From Collimonas rhizosphaerae (GTDB lineage Bacteria; Pseudomonadota; Gammaproteobacteria; Burkholderiales; Burkholderiaceae_D): a stretch of DNA of 64,000 nt. The notes beneath the pieces were generated by a model. It was given only the letters and a program-made list of their open reading frames with translations. It was not told where the DNA came from and made no database searches. Numbering within the stretch: position 1 is the first letter of the stretch; each line of letters starts with the position of its first letter. Below are positions 42,635 through 51,614 of this stretch, piece after piece. The stretch lies in NCBI RefSeq assembly GCF_038896935.1, contig NZ_JBANDC010000024.1, forward strand, positions 1 to 64,000. The letters run 5' to 3'. Position numbers and translations under genes: made by a program.

Positions 42635-43066
42635 TCAGCGCTCGTAGTAGCCGCCGCGATATTGCTGGCGATAGTAATCGCGGTTTTCCACATAGACCGG
42701 CGCCGGGCGGTAATACACAGGCTGCGGACGGTAGTACACCGGGGCCGGCCGATAATAAACCGGCGCCGGCTGGTAATAGACCGGCTCAGGGCGTACGTAC
42801 ACCGGCGCCGGCTGCGCATAATAGCCTTGGCCACGGTCGTAATAACCGCCATCGTCACGATAGCCGCCCGAAGTCGCGCCTACCGCGGCACCCAGCACGC
42901 CGCCGACGATAGCGCCGTTACGGCCGCCCACCGCGCCGCCGATGACAGCACCCGCCACCGCGCCGATGGCGGTATTGGCGCCATCGTCATAAGCCATGGC
43001 AGAGGTAGAAACCGCAGCAGTCGTGCTGGCCAGCAGCGCAACACATATCCATTTTTTGTACAGCAT
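42635..43066 (-). CDS. Glycine-zipper secreted protein with Tyr/Pro heptad repeats
   Basis: 143 residues. A signal peptide (cut near AMA-YDDG) precedes a glycine zipper (residues about 30-60: AIGAVAGAVIGGAVGGRNGA) that probably inserts in or associates with membrane, then at least five seven-residue repeats of the type PAPVYYR (residues about 80-125) and a Tyr/Arg-rich end. GGAG precedes the ATG at 43066. Function unknown; related in style to the protein at 13699-14019. Confidence 0.75.
   Translation of the reverse strand: MLYKKWICVALLASTTAAVSTSAMAYDDGANTAIGAVAGAVIGGAVGGRNGAIVGGVLGAAVGATSGGYRDDGGYYDRGQGYYAQPAPVYVRPEPVYYQPAPVYYRPAPVYYRPQPVYYRPAPVYVENRDYYRQQYRGGYYER
42700..42800. repeat. 21-bp imperfect coding repeats
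   Basis: About five units encoding PAPVYYR-type heptads within the glycine-zipper protein gene; units differ by a few silent or conservative changes. Confidence 0.65.
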
Positions 43067-43198
43067 GATTGACTCCTTCAAGGGTCGCATAGTCACAGAC
43101 CGGTATGCCCACGGCTGTTGATTTGAACTATAGACCAGCTCCGCCGGAAATCATGCAAGCGATACATACTTTTACATCTGAACAACATGCTTACAAAC

Positions 43199-44497
43199 TC
43201 AGTGCAGCTTGACTGACGGCTTGGCGTGCTTCATCAGGCTGCTGGCGGCGGCGGTAACGCCGGTGCGCACCGGCCCCAGCAAGGCGTTCAGATGCATCAG
43301 GTGCAGGCTGGCGTACATCATGCGGGCGAAGAAGCCGTCGACAAACCAGCCCAGCTTGGTCAGCGATCCCATCAAGGTGCCGACCGAGGTATTCCTGCCG
43401 AACGACACCAGCGAACCATGGTCTTTGTAGACGTAGGGGGTGTCCAGCGCCGCCTGTCCCTTGTTCGAGCGGACGAACATCTCCAGCAGGTAGTCGGCCT
43501 GCTGGTGCGCGGCCTGGGCGCGCGGCGGTACCATTTTGCCGTCGGGGCCGATGCAAGCGGCGCAGTCGCCCAGCGCATAGATATTGTTGCTGCCTGCGAC
43601 CTTGAGCAAGCCGTCGACTTCCAGCTGGCCTGATTTGGTCACCGGCAAACCCAGGGTCTTGAGAAAATCGGGAGCCTTGATGCCGGCCGACCATACGCAC
43701 AGGTCCGACGCGTAATTGTTGCCGTTGGCGTCAGTCACGAAATTCTCTGCGATGGCGGCGACGCGACAATCGGTGACCACCTTCACTTCGCGTTCCTGCA
43801 GCAGCTTGGTGGCCGCCTTGGAAACCCGTTCGGTCAGCGGCGCCAGCAAGCGCGGCGCGCCTTCCAGGATGGTGATGCGGACATCGCGGTTCGGATTCAG
43901 GTGCGGGAAATCGTAATCGGTGTAGACGCTGCTGGCGTCGCGCAGCTCCGCCGCCAGTTCGACGCCGGTTGCGCCGCCGCCGACGATCACGATGTCGACT
44001 CCGGCGTCGGGATCCTTTTCTTTCTTCAGGTCCGCCATCGCCAGCATTTTCAGCAGGCGCAGCCGGAAATGCTCGGCGTCTTCGGTGGTGTTCAGCGAAA
44101 TCGTGTTTTCCTCGGCGCCGCTGATGCCGAAATAGTTGGAGACGCTGCCGACCGCGATCACCAGCTTGCTGAAGCCGATCTGGCGCGGCGGGATCAGTTC
44201 CTGCGCCGATTCATCCAGCACCGCATCCACCGTGATCGTGTTGTTGACGCTGTCGAGCGCGGTCATGGCGCCGTAGACGAAGCGGAATTTATTGTCATGC
44301 GCCAACATTTGGTAGGACAAGCCTTCCTGGTGGATATCGCGCGTTCCCGCCGCAACTTCGTGCAGGGACGGCTTCCAGATATGGTATAGCGCCCGGTCCA
44401 CCAGCGTGACGTGGCCGCTCCCCAGTTTGCGGCCGAGCTTGCAAGCCAGCTCCAGGCCGCCGGCGCCGCCGCCGACAATCACGATTTCATCCGACAT
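43199..44497 (-). CDS. ndh: Type II NADH:quinone oxidoreductase
   Basis: 432 residues from the ATG at 44497 (AAGGA box; a TTG ten codons earlier is ignored). FAD site IVIVGGGAGGLELACKLG and NAD site IVIVGGGATGVELAAELRD, then NIYALGDCAACIGPDG, are clear. It oxidises NADH without pumping protons. The C-terminus carries a membrane-binding amphipathic region. Divergent from the usp gene. Confidence 0.93.
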   Translation of the reverse strand: MSDEIVIVGGGAGGLELACKLGRKLGSGHVTLVDRALYHIWKPSLHEVAAGTRDIHQEGLSYQMLAHDNKFRFVYGAMTALDSVNNTITVDAVLDESAQELIPPRQIGFSKLVIAVGSVSNYFGISGAEENTISLNTTEDAEHFRLRLLKMLAMADLKKEKDPDAGVDIVIVGGGATGVELAAELRDASSVYTDYDFPHLNPNRDVRITILEGAPRLLAPLTERVSKAATKLLQEREVKVVTDCRVAAIAENFVTDANGNNYASDLCVWSAGIKAPDFLKTLGLPVTKSGQLEVDGLLKVAGSNNIYALGDCAACIGPDGKMVPPRAQAAHQQADYLLEMFVRSNKGQAALDTPYVYKDHGSLVSFGRNTSVGTLMGSLTKLGWFVDGFFARMMYASLHLMHLNALLGPVRTGVTAAASSLMKHAKPSVKLH

Positions 44498-44844
44498 CCA
44501 TTTTTCCTTCGATTTTTTATTGATCAATCACGCTGCAAACCGCTGAAGCTTGCGCAGCCCGAACTGGCGGATTACCCGCCAAGTCTACTTTTATAGTGCT
44601 GCATAGCGCAATAGTGCCGTAGTTTCGGCGCTTTTTGATCAGGCGCCGCCAATTTGCAGTATTCGGGGAAACCCGGCAACGCGCCAAAAAACGGCATGGG
44701 CAGAATCCGAAAATCGATTTTCGCCATGCAAGACCGGCGCCGGAAAACATCGCTGCAAATACCCAAATGGCATCTGGTTGACAGCCCCAGACTGCGCTAT
44801 GATGAAAGCAGAGAGCATTGCAAATACAATTTTCAGGAGGGCAT
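44498..44844. other. Divergent promoter region between ndh and usp
   Basis: 347 bases containing the 16-bp palindrome at 44708-44723. Short ORFs here lack an RBS and are not called. Confidence 0.5.
44708..44723. promoter_or_regulatory. Perfect 16-bp palindrome between ndh and usp
   Basis: CGAAAATCGATTTTCG reads the same on both strands. It sits 122 bp before usp and 211 bp before ndh and could serve either promoter. It does not match the FNR consensus closely. Confidence 0.5.
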
Positions 44845-45288
44845 ATGTACCGGAAAATTCTCGTCGCCTACAATGGCACGCCCGAAAGCCGTTCGGCCCT
44901 GTATTCCTGCATCCAGCTGGCGCCCGGCCCTGAAATCGAGGTCCACCTGTTGGGGGTCATCAACCTTGCCACCTACCTGATGGCCGGCGAATTCGTCGCC
45001 GAATCCGCCATCAGGGCTGAAAAAACCCTGCTCGAACAAGAATTGATCAAGGGCCACAAGCTGCTCAGCGACGCCGGCATCAAGGCTGTCGACCATTTTG
45101 AAAGCGGCGAACCGGTGAATGTGATCAGCGACCTGGTCAGCAAGCTGGGGGTAGACCTGGTGATCGTCGGCCATTCGCGCAAGAAACCGATGGCGACACG
45201 CTGGTGGCGCGGCTCGGTGGATACTCTCCTGGTTGAAAAAGTGCCCTGCAGCGTACTGGTGGCGACCGATCCCTGCCCACCGTCCTGA
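44845..45288 (+). CDS. Universal stress protein (UspA family)
   Basis: 147 residues. It begins MYRKILVAYNGTPESRSALY and ends with the Usp nucleotide-binding region DLVIVGHSRKKPMATRWWRG and VPCSVLVA. A strong AGGAGG box lies four bases before the ATG at 44845. It probably acts as a cytosolic ATP-binding stress protein. TTGACA at 44778 has a short 14-bp spacing to TATGAT, so the promoter is uncertain. Confidence 0.88.
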   Translation: MYRKILVAYNGTPESRSALYSCIQLAPGPEIEVHLLGVINLATYLMAGEFVAESAIRAEKTLLEQELIKGHKLLSDAGIKAVDHFESGEPVNVISDLVSKLGVDLVIVGHSRKKPMATRWWRGSVDTLLVEKVPCSVLVATDPCPPS

Positions 45289-45336
45289 GCCAGCACCAGG
45301 CCGGCGCTCCCAGCCTTGCGCCCTGCAGCCGTCAGC

Positions 45337-47403
45337 CTATGCCTTAGGCGCATCCGCCGGCGCCTGCCCCGGCATCGGCAATTCGATCACCACAGTCGTT
45401 CCCTTGCCTTCGCCTCCGGCAAAGCGGACTTGCCCGCCCAGGTAGGTCGCCCTTTCATGCAAGCCGCGCAAACCGTGGGTGGTGGTGTTTTCAAAACGCT
45501 GCTGCGACATGCCGACGCCGTTATCGCGCACCGTCAGCGCCAGCCGGTCTTCGTCGATGTCGAGGATCAGATCGACCTGGGTGGCCCGGGCGTGCTTGGA
45601 GACGTTATTCAAGATTTCCTGCAGCATGCGATAGACCGCTATTTCGATTTTACGATCGACCGCAATATCTTCATCCGGCAGGCTGGAGTTGCACACGATC
45701 TCGGTGCGCTGGCCGAAATCTTCCAGCTGTTCGACAATCGCCGCTTTCAGCCCGAACAGCTCAAGCATGTTCGGCCGCAATTCAGTCTGGATCCGGCGTG
45801 TGGTCGCCACCAGCGAGCTCAGCAGGGTTTGCATCTGCGACCGGCGATGCTGCCAGTGCTCATTCTCCGGCAGGATCTTGTAGACGCCTTCCAGGTGCAT
45901 GCTCAGCGCCGTCAGCGATGCGCCCATGTTGTCGTGCAGCTCGCGCGCAATCGCCCGCTTCTCTTCTTCCCGTATGGTTTCCATGTGGTTGGCCAGTTCG
46001 CGCAGCAAGGCGGTGCGCTGGGCGATGGTGCGCTCCAGCTCCAGTTCGCGCTGCCTGAGCGAATCCTCGGCACGCTTGCGCTCGCTGATGTCGGTGGCGA
46101 TGCCGACCACGCCCATGACCTGCCCTTGCTGGCCGAACCACGGCGCCTTGGTGGTCTGGAAAGTGGTGACCAGGCTGCCCGGCAGCTGCGCCGTCTGTTC
46201 CAGCGTTTCGGAAACCCGGCCGTTCATGATGCGGGCGTCATCTTGATCGATGCGGATTGCATCTTCTTGATCCGGGAACAGCTCACGGCTGCGGCGGTGT
46301 CTGGCTTCTTGCCAGTTCAGCCCGAGCTGGCGCAAATAGGCCGGATTGGCGAAAATCAGGCGCCCCTGGCTGTCTTTCACGAAAATCGGGTCGTTGGTGT
46401 TGTCGCTCACCGCAATCAACAAGGCCGTGGCTTCCGCCAGCTCCGCCGCGCTTTGCAGGCGTGCTCCGTATTCGCGGTCGACCTGGCCTGCGGCGCGCCA
46501 GAAAATGAACAGCACCAGCACGCCGTCGATCAGGGTCAGCAAAGGCGGCACCGAAGTACGGTCATAAAATCCCTGGCGCGCGCCCCAGTCCGCCAGCCAG
46601 TGCAGGGCCACCAGCAAGACCAGCATCTGCGGCAGCGAGCGGCGCAGCATCTGCCCGCCCGGCGCATGGCGGGTGATGATCGCCATCAGGCGCTGATGCG
46701 GGCGCGCCATCAGCAGCGCCATGCCGAACAGCAGGAAAGCGATGGCCGACGGCCAGGGGATGCTGGTGGCGTACACCATCTGGGTCATTGCCGCAACGTG
46801 GTACAGATAACCCAGCAGCGGGATCGCGCTTAAAAATATCAGGGCAATCGCCAGGTATTCGGTCAGGTGGCTGGTTTTTTTGCCGCGGCGGTCAAGCAGG
46901 AGCAAAGCCGGTCCGCACAAAACAAAACCGATGGCCACCATCGGATGCAAACCGCTCGGGCTGCGCAAGCCGGGCTGCGGCGCCAGCGCGGCAAGAAGGA
47001 TGTCAAGCCAGCCTGGGCTGCGAAACGCTTCATGCCACAACGCTGCCATGGCAAACAGCAGCAGCAGGATGGCCAGCGCTTGCGCCGCCAGCCTGGCGGC
47101 TTTGCGCAGCCTGCCCGTCAGGCACTGCAGCAGCAGGCTGCCGGCCGCCAGCAGGAAACCGGCGGCGGTGTTGGCCCGCATGAGCGGTAGCTGCGATGTC
47201 GGGAACGGCAGCGCTACCTGGTAAACGCCGGCAACCAGCACCGCCGCAGACACGATCGTCAGCGCCAGGCTCACCAGGATGGCGGCGATGGCGGTGCGCG
47301 ACACATAGTTGCGTGTAGCGGCAAGGCTTTCCAGCGCCCGCGCCTTCAGCAAATCCTGGTAATGCGGATTGCCCAGCCCAGCCTCATGGTCGTCTGTCGT
47401 CAA
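45337..47403 (-). CDS. Membrane sensor histidine kinase, PAS + HisKA_3 (NarX/DegS type)
   Basis: 688 residues starting with TTG at 47403 (GGAG box six bases before). About seven membrane helices at residues 35-260 form the input, then a PAS domain (about 320-430, SDNTNDPIFVKDSQGRLIFA), then HisKA_3 with the phospho-His in AIARELHDNMGASLTALSMH, then HATPase (LNNVSKHARATQVDL, VRDNGVGM, GLRGLHERA, GGEGKGTTVVIEL). Its likely partner is the NarL-type regulator 0.7 kb upstream. Confidence 0.9.
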   Translation of the reverse strand: MTTDDHEAGLGNPHYQDLLKARALESLAATRNYVSRTAIAAILVSLALTIVSAAVLVAGVYQVALPFPTSQLPLMRANTAAGFLLAAGSLLLQCLTGRLRKAARLAAQALAILLLLFAMAALWHEAFRSPGWLDILLAALAPQPGLRSPSGLHPMVAIGFVLCGPALLLLDRRGKKTSHLTEYLAIALIFLSAIPLLGYLYHVAAMTQMVYATSIPWPSAIAFLLFGMALLMARPHQRLMAIITRHAPGGQMLRRSLPQMLVLLVALHWLADWGARQGFYDRTSVPPLLTLIDGVLVLFIFWRAAGQVDREYGARLQSAAELAEATALLIAVSDNTNDPIFVKDSQGRLIFANPAYLRQLGLNWQEARHRRSRELFPDQEDAIRIDQDDARIMNGRVSETLEQTAQLPGSLVTTFQTTKAPWFGQQGQVMGVVGIATDISERKRAEDSLRQRELELERTIAQRTALLRELANHMETIREEEKRAIARELHDNMGASLTALSMHLEGVYKILPENEHWQHRRSQMQTLLSSLVATTRRIQTELRPNMLELFGLKAAIVEQLEDFGQRTEIVCNSSLPDEDIAVDRKIEIAVYRMLQEILNNVSKHARATQVDLILDIDEDRLALTVRDNGVGMSQQRFENTTTHGLRGLHERATYLGGQVRFAGGEGKGTTVVIELPMPGQAPADAPKA

Positions 47404-47465
47404 GTCGTCTCCAGGATTTTCATGTCGTTCGATAGCATAACCGGATCATTGCAAAAGGAAACAGC

Positions 47466-47490
47466 ACAAAACCCGCCGGATGCCGGCGGG
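47466..47490 (-). terminator. Hairpin after the stand-alone receiver gene
   Basis: An 8-bp stem CCCGCCGG/CCGGCGGG, ATG loop, TTTTG tail on the minus strand. It may separate the receiver from the kinase gene. Confidence 0.6.
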
Positions 47491-47540
47491 CGGGTATGGC
47501 TGAAAGCGTTGCAGGCGATCAATGGAATGCAACAGCTCGG

Positions 47541-47969
47541 TCAATGATCCGGCAACCCTGTCCCAAGTGCCGCCAGCAGGTCGCGCAGCTTGGTGAATTC
47601 CGAACTCTTGTCGAAGAAAAAACGCACGCCGTACTTCTCGCCGGCGCGGCGAAAAGCGTTGCTGACGTTATTGCTGAATATGATTTTCGTGGAATTGAGC
47701 GGCTTGGGCAATGCCGCCAGCGTGCGCAACAGGCTCATGCCATTGCCCTGCTTGAGTTCGATATCCAGGATCAGCACGTCAAAAGGCTCGGCATCGATTT
47801 TTTTCAATGCATCCGCTTCTTCCTCGGCAAATCCGGCAAAGACCACGCCCGGAATTTCACTCAAGGTATCAATCATCAAATCCCTGACAGCCACTGAATC
47901 TTCGACCAAAAAAATCCGCAACGGCGTGGCGCCGGATTTGGCTATATCGGAGGTTGTTGTATGGTCCAT
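47541..47969 (-). CDS. Stand-alone response-regulator receiver (CheY-like)
   Basis: 142 residues, one receiver domain (about 18-138): acidic pair in IFLVEDSVAVRDLM, phospho-Asp in DVLILDIELKQGNGMS, Lys in RFFFDKSSEFTKL. No output domain. It lies between the kinase and the NarL-type regulator and could be a phosphate sink or an intermediate. No clear RBS. Confidence 0.85.
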   Translation of the reverse strand: MDHTTTSDIAKSGATPLRIFLVEDSVAVRDLMIDTLSEIPGVVFAGFAEEEADALKKIDAEPFDVLILDIELKQGNGMSLLRTLAALPKPLNSTKIIFSNNVSNAFRRAGEKYGVRFFFDKSSEFTKLRDLLAALGTGLPDH

Positions 47970-48070
47970 TTTAGTTGACGGCTATCTTTCAACATCCCTC
48001 GCTTCAATTCATGCATTGCGCCAGGCCGGCGAACGGCAGGCAGTTTTCACCCGCGACACGATTGCCCCAT

Positions 48071-48703
48071 CTAATCGATCAGATTGTTCTTGATCGCATA
48101 ATAAATAATATCCGCATTGCTTGTCATGCTCATCTTCTGCAGCACACGTGTACGGTAAGTGCTGATGGTCTTGACGCTCAGGCAAAGCTCTTCGGCAATC
48201 CTGGTCACTCCTTCACCCTGGCTCAATTTATAAAAAATTTCATACTCGCGCGCCGACAAGGATTCATGCAGCGGCGCATTCTCATTACTGGCGGGATCTG
48301 CCGTCAGCAGCTCGGCCACCGCATAGCTGATGTACTTGTGGCCCTGCAGGATGGTTTCGATCGCCTTCACCAGCTCCGTCGCCAGCGCTTCTTTCTGCAC
48401 ATAGCCGTCGGCGCCGCTGCGCAGCACCTGCACTGCGTAACGGCTTTCCGGGTGCATGCTCAGGATCAGCACCGGCAACAGCGGCTTCTCGCGCTTGATC
48501 TGCTTCAGCACTTCCACGCCGCTCTTGTCCGGCATCGCGATATCGAGCAGCACGATGTCGTATTCCTCGGAACGGATCAGCCGGATCGCTTCCTGCGCAT
48601 TGGCGGCTTCGCCGGCGATTTCCATCTCCGGGATATCAGCAATGAAATACTGGACGCCGGCGCGGACTACCGCATGGTCGTCAACCACCAAAATTTTTAT
48701 CAT
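48071..48703 (-). CDS. NarL/FixJ-family response regulator
   Basis: 210 residues. Receiver (1-120; acidic pair ILVVDDHAVVRAG, phospho-Asp in VLLDIAMPDKSG) and C-terminal LuxR-type helix-turn-helix (about 145-210: LSAREYEIFYKLSQGEGVTR, ELCLSVKTISTYRTRVLQ). It resembles UvrY/GacA-like regulators. Probably the output of the neighbouring histidine kinase. Confidence 0.92.
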   Translation of the reverse strand: MIKILVVDDHAVVRAGVQYFIADIPEMEIAGEAANAQEAIRLIRSEEYDIVLLDIAMPDKSGVEVLKQIKREKPLLPVLILSMHPESRYAVQVLRSGADGYVQKEALATELVKAIETILQGHKYISYAVAELLTADPASNENAPLHESLSAREYEIFYKLSQGEGVTRIAEELCLSVKTISTYRTRVLQKMSMTSNADIIYYAIKNNLID

Positions 48704-48798
48704 CTATTCAACCGTCGCAATCTGATAAGTTGTCCGGCGCTGTCTCCAGCGCGTGACGTTCAGTGTGCGTCCGACTGCCTTCAATGTAAACCCTATGG

Positions 48799-49350
48799 TT
48801 ATTTGCCGAGCTCAGCCTTGGCCGCAACGATACAGTCTTCCTTGGCAGCGCCTGCCAGCGCATCGCACTTGGCCATGGCAACCTTGTAGCGTGCATCGGC
48901 GCGTTCTTCCCGAGCGTCAGCCTTGGCCTTGGAAACATCCCTCTGGGTGTTGGCGTTGGCTACATCGTTAACCTGGTCCGCCTTGGCCTGCTTGATGCAG
49001 ACATCCTTGGCGTTGCCCGCCAGGCCATCGCATTTTTCCCTGGCTACCGCATAGTCGGCGTCAGCTTCGGATTTGCGTGCGCTGGCGATGGCTTTGGGGG
49101 TATTTTTATATTCGGCTTTTGCATCTTGCGTGGTGTGTTCGCGGGTGGCCTTGGCCTGCTTCAGGCAGACATCCTTGCCGTTGCCGCTGAGCTCGTCGCA
49201 TTTTGCCTTGTCGCTCTTGTAGGTGGCGTCCGCCAGGTCTTCTGCCGCCTTGTAGCTGGCTTTGGCGCTGTCCGCCGCCAGCGCCAGCGATGTGCCGCTA
49301 AAACCGGCAACGCCGATCAGCATGGCCGCGAGGATTTTGTTGATAGTCAT
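48799..49350 (-). CDS. Secreted Cys-repeat protein, 183 residues
   Basis: A signal peptide (cut near ALA-ADS) is followed by a Lys/Ala/Asp-rich, mostly helical chain. Three copies of a motif CDxLxGxxKDxCxxxAKA occur (about residues 50-66, 105-122, 163-179). The two Cys per copy probably form disulfides. Function unknown; similar repeat proteins exist in Burkholderiales. A purine-rich RBS precedes the ATG. Confidence 0.8.
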   Translation of the reverse strand: MTINKILAAMLIGVAGFSGTSLALAADSAKASYKAAEDLADATYKSDKAKCDELSGNGKDVCLKQAKATREHTTQDAKAEYKNTPKAIASARKSEADADYAVAREKCDGLAGNAKDVCIKQAKADQVNDVANANTQRDVSKAKADAREERADARYKVAMAKCDALAGAAKEDCIVAAKAELGK

Positions 49351-49419
49351 GTCAATGCCCTTTCTTCGACATCATGGCGTCATTGCCCAATCATGCATGG
49401 TGGAATCGAGGATTCGGAA

Positions 49420-49626
49420 CTACCGTTCCTTGTGACGCTCTTCAAACGCGCGGATCTGCTTTTCGGCCTCGTCCTTGCTGACGCCATAGGCTTCCTGGAT
49501 GCTGCCGGCCAGCTGGTCGCGCTTGCCGGCGATCTGCTCCAGCTTGTCGTCGGTGAGCTTGCCCCATTGCTGCTTGACGTTGCCCTTGAATTGTTTCCAG
49601 TTGCCTTGAATAGTGTCCCAGTTCAT
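49420..49626 (-). CDS. CsbD-family stress protein
   Basis: 68 residues from the ATG at 49626 (AAGGAG box). It has the family pattern MNWDTIQGNWKQFKGNVKQQ and KLTDDKLEQIAGKRDQLAGS. CsbD proteins are small, abundant, general-stress-induced proteins of unclear mechanism. Located upstream of the Cys-repeat protein in the signalling block. Confidence 0.9.
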   Translation of the reverse strand: MNWDTIQGNWKQFKGNVKQQWGKLTDDKLEQIAGKRDQLAGSIQEAYGVSKDEAEKQIRAFEERHKER

Positions 49627-49947
49627 TGTGCACTCCTTGATGGTTGTCGATTCAATGCCAGGCCGGTCTTTCGGCAACGCGGCTGGCTTGATATGCAGGG
49701 GCGGTCTGTAGAGCGACGGCGCCGGCCCGACCGGCCCGCATCGCTACCCTTGCATCGGTGAGTCCATGCTAACCAGCCTCCCCACGGGGCGCTATAGGAC
49801 AGGGACCGAAGTCCTTGTAGGACAAACGGAAGCGGCGGCCGCACGGAGCGCGCCGTCAATGTGTAAAATTGTCAGCCTGCTACCGTTACAAGCGGTTTTC
49901 CACAAGCGAACCGCCGGCGCAGCGGCAATCTTAAAAGGAAGGAAATC

Positions 49948-51561
49948 ATGAGAGTCAGTCGTTACCTTAGTTTCTGGGCAGTGCTGTTGCTGACTTTGCT
50001 GCTTGCCGCCGGCGCCGCGGCCGGCGAGATGGGATGGTGGTGGGCGGTGCTCCCCGGCCTGCTGACCGCGCTCGGCATCTGGGACATGAACCAGCGCAGC
50101 CATGCGATCCTGCGCAACTATCCGCTGATGGGGCATTTCCGTTTTCTGTTTGAAATGATCCGCCCTGAAATGCGCCAGTATTTTTTCGAGAGCGACAACG
50201 ACGGCGCACCGTTCACCCGCAAGGAACGCAGCCTGGTCTACCAGCGCGCCAAAGGCGAAGTCGACAGCCGGCCGTTCGGCACCGAGCTGGACGTCAAGCT
50301 GCGCGGCTATGAATGGGTCGGCCACTCGCTGTCGCCGACCATCATCGCCAGCCATGATTTCCGCGTCACGGTCGGCGCCGAGCGGGCGCAGCCGTATTCG
50401 ATGTCGGTCTTCAATGTATCGGCGATGAGCTTCGGCGCGCTGTCGGCCAACGCCATCCGCGCGCTCAACCGCGGCGCCAAGAAAGGCGGCTTTGCGCACG
50501 ATACCGGCGAAGGGTCGATCTCGCCCTATCACCGCGAATTCGGCGGCGACCTGCTGTGGCAGATCGCCTCCGGCTATTTCGGCTGCCGCAACGGCGACGG
50601 CAGCTTCAATGAAGAAAAATTCGTGGCGCAAGCGACTTCGCCGCAGGTCAAGATGATCACGGTCAAGCTCTCGCAAGGCGCCAAGCCCGGCCACGGCGGC
50701 GTGCTGCCCGCAGCCAAGGTCACGCCGGAGATTTCCGCCACGCGCGGCGTGCCGATGGGTGTCGACTGCATTTCGCCCGCCGCCCACTCCTCGTTTTCGA
50801 ATCCTATCGGCCTGCTGGAATTCATCCAGAAACTGCGCACGCTGTCGGGCGACAAGCCGGTCGGTTTCAAATTGTGCGTCGGCCATCCCTGGGAGTTTTT
50901 CGGCATCGTCAAAGCCATGCTGCAGACCGGCATCCTGCCGGATTTCATCGTGGTGGACGGTTCCGAAGGCGGCACCGGCGCGGCGCCGCTGGAGTTTGTC
51001 GACCACGTCGGCATGCCTCTGCAGGAAGGTTTGCTGCTGGTGCATAACACCCTGCTCGGCGCCGGCCTGCGCGACCGCATCAAGATCGGCGCCAGCGGCA
51101 AGGTGATCACCGCCTTCGACCTGGCCCGCACGCTGGCGATAGGCGCCGACTGGTGCAACTCGGCGCGCGGCTTCATGTTCTCGCTCGGCTGCATACAGTC
51201 GCAAAGCTGCCATACCGACCGCTGCCCGACCGGCGTCGCGACCCAGGACGTGGGCCGGCAGAAGGCGCTGGTGGTGCCGGACAAGGCCGAACGCGTGTAT
51301 CGCTTCCATGAAAGCACTTTGCATGCGCTGCAAGAGCTGGTGCAGGCCGCGGGCCTGCCGCATGCTTCTGCGCTACGCGCGCATCACATCGTGCGCCGTA
51401 CCTCGGACCATGAAGTGAAGCTGATGTCTGATCTGCTGCATTACCTGCAGCCGGGAGATTTGCTGAACCAGAAATACCGCTACCCGGTGTTCGAGAAATA
51501 CTGGCCTATCTCGCGCGCGGAGAGTTTTCATCCTGCCGCGCCGATCCAGGCCGGCGCCTGA
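49948..51561 (+). CDS. Membrane-anchored FMN-binding glutamate synthase-domain protein
   Basis: 537 residues. An N-terminal hydrophobic region with two short membrane segments (residues about 6-50) precedes a glutamate-synthase central/FMN domain (about 130-490). KAKPGHGGVLPAAKV-type and VVDGSEGGTGAAPLEF motifs are clear, and CIQSQSCHTDRCPTGVA supplies Cys for an Fe-S cluster. It lacks the amidotransferase and beta-subunit parts, so ammonia assimilation is unlikely. The electron partner is unknown. AAGGAAGG precedes the ATG. Confidence 0.85.
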   Translation: MRVSRYLSFWAVLLLTLLLAAGAAAGEMGWWWAVLPGLLTALGIWDMNQRSHAILRNYPLMGHFRFLFEMIRPEMRQYFFESDNDGAPFTRKERSLVYQRAKGEVDSRPFGTELDVKLRGYEWVGHSLSPTIIASHDFRVTVGAERAQPYSMSVFNVSAMSFGALSANAIRALNRGAKKGGFAHDTGEGSISPYHREFGGDLLWQIASGYFGCRNGDGSFNEEKFVAQATSPQVKMITVKLSQGAKPGHGGVLPAAKVTPEISATRGVPMGVDCISPAAHSSFSNPIGLLEFIQKLRTLSGDKPVGFKLCVGHPWEFFGIVKAMLQTGILPDFIVVDGSEGGTGAAPLEFVDHVGMPLQEGLLLVHNTLLGAGLRDRIKIGASGKVITAFDLARTLAIGADWCNSARGFMFSLGCIQSQSCHTDRCPTGVATQDVGRQKALVVPDKAERVYRFHESTLHALQELVQAAGLPHASALRAHHIVRRTSDHEVKLMSDLLHYLQPGDLLNQKYRYPVFEKYWPISRAESFHPAAPIQAGA

Positions 51562-51597
51562 AAAAAAGCCAGGGTGGTTGCACACCCTGGCTTTTTT
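51562..51597. terminator. Bidirectional terminator between gltB-like and GST genes
   Basis: Stem AAAAAAGCCAGGGTG/CACCCTGGCTTTTTT flanking a short loop. Confidence 0.85.
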
Positions 51598-51614
51598 ATT
51601 GTCGCTGACCCGGT

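Noticed and set aside
44572..44766. Short minus-strand ORF between ndh and usp
   Set aside because: No RBS, covers the palindrome and probable promoters; likely chance.
44778..44803. TTGACA/TATGAT promoter for usp
   Set aside because: The 14-bp spacing is too short for a normal sigma-70 promoter, so it is not annotated.
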